From assembly GCA_016763395.1 (NCBI GenBank), contig JAESTW010000217.1, positions 1-8,078 of the forward strand: DNA of 8,078 nt, in the 5' to 3' direction. The position numbers were made by a program, and so were the translations under genes. This DNA is from Kofleriaceae bacterium (lineage in GTDB: Bacteria; Myxococcota_A; Polyangia; Haliangiales; Haliangiaceae). Of this stretch, positions 6,119 through 8,078 are shown one piece after another (the first letter of the stretch is position 1; every line of letters begins with the position of its first letter). The notes beneath the pieces were generated by a model, which was not told the DNA's origin, did no database searches, and was given only the letters and a program-made list of their open reading frames with translations.

Positions 6119-8078
6119 CTACTCAGGATTCGCGTTTGGCGTCTTGGCCAGTACCGCAGTCTTCTGTGCTGGTTTCTCTGAGAAAGCAACTTTGATGACA
6201 TACCAAGTACCGTCCTGGACCGACTTGCCATCTTTAGCAGGGTCAATTGTGTATGGCAGGGTCACTGTCTCGGTGATATCGTTGCCCCGCTCGCCCCAGC
6301 TTCCGTAGGTGACTGTTGCGCCAGTCATTCCCGGAGCGGAGATTTCTAGTGTCTTGCCATCCGCCGCTGAAACTTCCCACTGAAAGAAAACCACTGGGTT
6401 CTTCTCGCTGCTCGGATGGATGTTGGCGATATCGTAGTTGAGACCATAGCCTGTCTTGTCGCCAGAGCTGTGACTGATGATAGAAGCATTGCCGTTCCAA
6501 GTATGACCGTCGACAGAGATTGCAGCCCCTGCAGTACTCGTAGCGTCTGTTCCGGCTGCGCTCGTCGCTTTGACATTCACGTCCGTAGTCTCGGTTGGGT
6601 CATCTGCGTACTGAACTGCAACAACATAGTACTGCCCGTCTGCTACCGACTTGCCATCTTTAGCAGGGTCAAGAACGAATGGGAGTGAGACATTTTCGTA
6701 AACTCGGTCTTCAGCTCTGCTTCCCCAAGTTCCGTAGCTAATCGTCGCCTTGCCGCCACCGCTAATTTCTAGTCGCTGTCCGTCTCGTGCATCGATTTCC
6801 CACTGAAAGAACACTGCCGGGTTGGAGCTACCGGGATGGAGCCGGCTCAGGTCTTTGTCCAGACCGAATCCAGTGTCCGTACCCGATGTCAGGCTGATGA
6901 TTGAACCGTTGCCATTCCAAGTACTCTCAGAAGAGTTGGTGTCACTGCTCTCGATAGAGAGTTCATAGATTTTCTTAACATCGCCCCAGCGTATCTTGCC
7001 GCCGGCAACTCTAGAAGAAGTGGAGAGAGTTGTTGGCAACCAAACGAAGTCTGGATGGTCCGTTTTGCTGCTTCCGACCCATTCGCCACCGATAAGTTTG
7101 CCATCATCGTCGAGCTCGAGAATGTACTCGTAGGTATCAGTGCGGGTGAACGAATCAATTCGGTCTGAAAGGTTTCCGTTTGCGGTCGATGCCGACTCGG
7201 TGATCCAGCTAACCGTGTTCTTCACGTACTGAAGCTTGGTTGCCTTTTTGTTGAACTTGTACGTGGTGGGAACGCTACCGTGTTCAATCTTTAGTTCGAA
7301 ATCCGCGGTATCCGAGAAGCCTTGAACCGAGACGAAGAACTCGGTAGTACTCGCGGAGGCCACTATGTTGCAGCTTTCTACTGAGTTGTTGCTCAACGGA
7401 CGACAATCAAACTCCTGTCGGTCCGGCTGTGCTCCGAGACGAACGTGCAAGTCGGCGTCGTTATTTCCCGTCATCGCGACATTGATGCTGTCTCCAGCAC
7501 CGACCGTGTAGGGACCATAGTGCTTCCACTCGTCTTTAGCGACCGTGTCTTCCTCTTCTACGGTTACGACGTTGTCCGGCTGGACACCGATGAGGGTATT
7601 GGCTTCTTCTATCGTGACCGTTCGCTCTTCATCAATTTTGAATCCGCGAACAGGCTGGTTCCAAACTTCAGCAGAAAAGGTTCGATCTTCTACGAAAGAC
7701 TCTTTTCGAATCCCCAGGTAGTTTGCCAGGAGAATATGATAGGTCGCAGGATTGGTGTATCGGCAAGAGTTGCTAGTCGGACGACCATCAGCATCAAGCT
7801 CGATATCGTCAGGGTTGGTGTTGCATCGCAAGGATACGAACTTCGAGCCGATTCGCTCGTGAGATACGCTGACAAGCGCTTTGATATCGTTAATTTTGAA
7901 GTGCTCACCACCGAAGTCGACTTCTTTTTGCGGTTCGGGCAACGTTACCGCCGCTGCTGCCCATGCCGGACAAATTCCGAACCAAGTGGGAATACAGAAA
8001 CCAGCTTCCTCGCCTTCTCGAATGGCGCAGGCTTCAGCTTTGTCGTCGTCGCAATCCTCATCGGTAGTGCACTCTGTC
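6119..8078 (-). CDS. Secreted GP42/M81-type transglutaminase with PPC and tandem C-terminal domains (partial, 5' end missing)
   Basis: 652 complete codons are visible. The frame is open to the window edge, so the start lies beyond 8078; the TTG at 7942 is internal. Residue numbers count from the first complete codon (8075-8077). A cysteine-rich stretch (Cys3, 9, 17, 28) leads into WFGICPAW with the likely nucleophile Cys36. Next come a candidate His114 (ATYHILLANYLG) and Asp131 (SFVED), then VWNQPVRGFKIDE (138-150), the Pep-13 epitope region of Phytophthora GP42. A PPC-like domain (about 184-266) interrupts the enzyme, which resumes with YVKNTVSWI, LELDDDGKLIGGEW and HPDFVWLP (about 282-348). 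Two tandem beta-rich domains (386-504 and 526-645) finish the protein. By family knowledge such enzymes crosslink glutamine and lysine side chains. Secretion is inferred from the cysteines and the PPC domain. The family call is firm; activity and target are unknown. Confidence 0.85.
   Translation of the reverse strand, partial: TECTTDEDCDDDKAEACAIREGEEAGFCIPTWFGICPAWAAAAVTLPEPQKEVDFGGEHFKINDIKALVSVSHERIGSKFVSLRCNTNPDDIELDADGRPTSNSCRYTNPATYHILLANYLGIRKESFVEDRTFSAEVWNQPVRGFKIDEERTVTIEEANTLIGVQPDNVVTVEEEDTVAKDEWKHYGPYTVGAGDSINVAMTGNNDADLHVRLGAQPDRQEFDCRPLSNNSVESCNIVASASTTEFFVSVQGFSDTADFELKIEHGSVPTTYKFNKKATKLQYVKNTVSWITESASTANGNLSDRIDSFTRTDTYEYILELDDDGKLIGGEWVGSSKTDHPDFVWLPTTLSTSSRVAGGKIRWGDVKKIYELSIESSDTNSSESTWNGNGSIISLTSGTDTGFGLDKDLSRLHPGSSNPAVFFQWEIDARDGQRLEISGGGKATISYGTWGSRAEDRVYENVSLPFVLDPAKDGKSVADGQYYVVAVQYADDPTETTDVNVKATSAAGTDATSTAGAAISVDGHTWNGNASIISHSSGDKTGYGLNYDIANIHPSSEKNPVVFFQWEVSAADGKTLEISAPGMTGATVTYGSWGERGNDITETVTLPYTIDPAKDGKSVQDGTWYVIKVAFSEKPAQKTAVLAKTPNANPE
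6143..6502 (-). repeat. C-terminal repeat domain B of the transglutaminase
   Basis: The second copy begins TWNGNASIIS and contains GYGLNYDIANIHP, VFFQWEVSAADGK, YGSWGER and IDPAKDGKSV. It follows repeat A through an Ala/Thr/Ser/Gly-rich linker of about 21 residues and ends a few residues before the stop. A 28-nt stretch (6219-6246) is identical to 6645-6672 in repeat A. Confidence 0.85.
6566..6922 (-). repeat. C-terminal repeat domain A of the transglutaminase
   Basis: A 119-residue beta-rich unit beginning TWNGNGSIIS and containing GFGLDKDLSRLHP, VFFQWEIDARDGQ, YGTWGSR and LDPAKDGKSV. It is about half identical to repeat B, with two short indels. I recognise no named family; a binding or adhesion role is only a guess. 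Confidence 0.85.
7280..7528 (-). other. PPC-like domain inserted in the transglutaminase
   Basis: About 83 residues show the PPC (bacterial pre-peptidase C-terminal) pattern: a YTVGAGDSINVAMTG opening, NDADLHVRLG, a cysteine pair around PLSNNSVES, then FFVSVQGFSDTADFELKIE. PPC domains are beta-sandwiches of secreted bacterial enzymes that often aid secretion or substrate binding, and usually sit at a C-terminus. Here transglutaminase sequence is recognisable on both sides. Confidence 0.75.
7628..7666 (-). other. Pep-13-like motif in the transglutaminase
   Basis: Encodes VWNQPVRGFKIDE. The Phytophthora Pep-13 epitope is VWNQPVRGFKVYE, so 11 of 13 residues are identical, including the Trp and Pro known to be needed for both elicitor and enzyme activity. 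The codons are ordinary, and the motif sits shortly after the presumed catalytic His and Asp, where it lies in the oomycete enzyme. Confidence 0.9.

Noticed and set aside
7940..7942. TTG as the start of the transglutaminase-like gene
   Set aside because: The frame is open to the window edge and the upstream codons contain the conserved WFGIC motif, so the gene is truncated by the window and this TTG is an internal Leu codon.
1..8078. CRISPR array, insertion sequence, integrase or phage genes
   Set aside because: No short regularly spaced repeats, terminal inverted repeats, transposase or recombinase motifs were seen on either strand; the only repeats are protein-domain duplications.

Overview
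The window looks like chromosomal DNA of a Gram-negative bacterium, most likely a myxobacterium-like deltaproteobacterium (Myxococcota or Bradymonadota). Evidence for this is the outer-membrane-type proteins, a lipobox protein, cysteine-rich secreted modules of a style common in those groups, a roughly balanced base composition and good Shine-Dalgarno sites. The organism is inferred and not proven.

Plus strand, 1-4609. A clear rho-independent terminator (31-62) ends an upstream unit. An AT-rich leader follows, then a tightly overlapping four-gene operon: a membrane-anchored SGNH/GDSL hydrolase (263-1360), a ferritin-like putative diiron protein with a C-terminal membrane helix (1350-2096), a NodU/CmcH/TobZ-type O-carbamoyltransferase (2093-3838) and a small DUF5989-type membrane protein (3835-4056). 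All three junctions overlap, by 11, 4 and 4 nt. Apart from gene order this matches the sxtI-J-K-L block of saxitoxin clusters (carbamoyltransferase, two small membrane proteins, GDSL lipase), with the ferritin-like protein in place of SxtJ. It reads as a self-contained, membrane-associated carbamoylation module acting on an unknown substrate. A lipoprotein with two identically spaced 10-cysteine modules (4082-4609) follows after 25 nt and may be co-transcribed.

4610-4901 is a convergent intergenic region with a weak hairpin/T-tract and no convincing gene.

Minus strand, 4902-8078. A stand-alone cyclic-nucleotide-binding domain protein (5994 to 5482) is followed after 7 nt by a small signal-peptide protein that is probably an outer-membrane beta-barrel (5474 to 4902). 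Upstream of them, past a good minus-strand terminator (6061-6091), lies the 3' part of a large secreted multidomain protein (from beyond 8078 to 6119). It contains a transglutaminase of the oomycete GP42/M81 'TGase elicitor' family, including an 11-of-13 match to the Pep-13 plant-immunity epitope. A PPC domain appears to be inserted into the enzyme domain, and two tandem copies of an unidentified beta-rich domain close the C-terminus. The frame is open to the window edge, so the true start is outside.

The two items most worth attention are the SGNH/ferritin/carbamoyltransferase/DUF5989 operon and the bacterial Pep-13-bearing transglutaminase with its unusual architecture.
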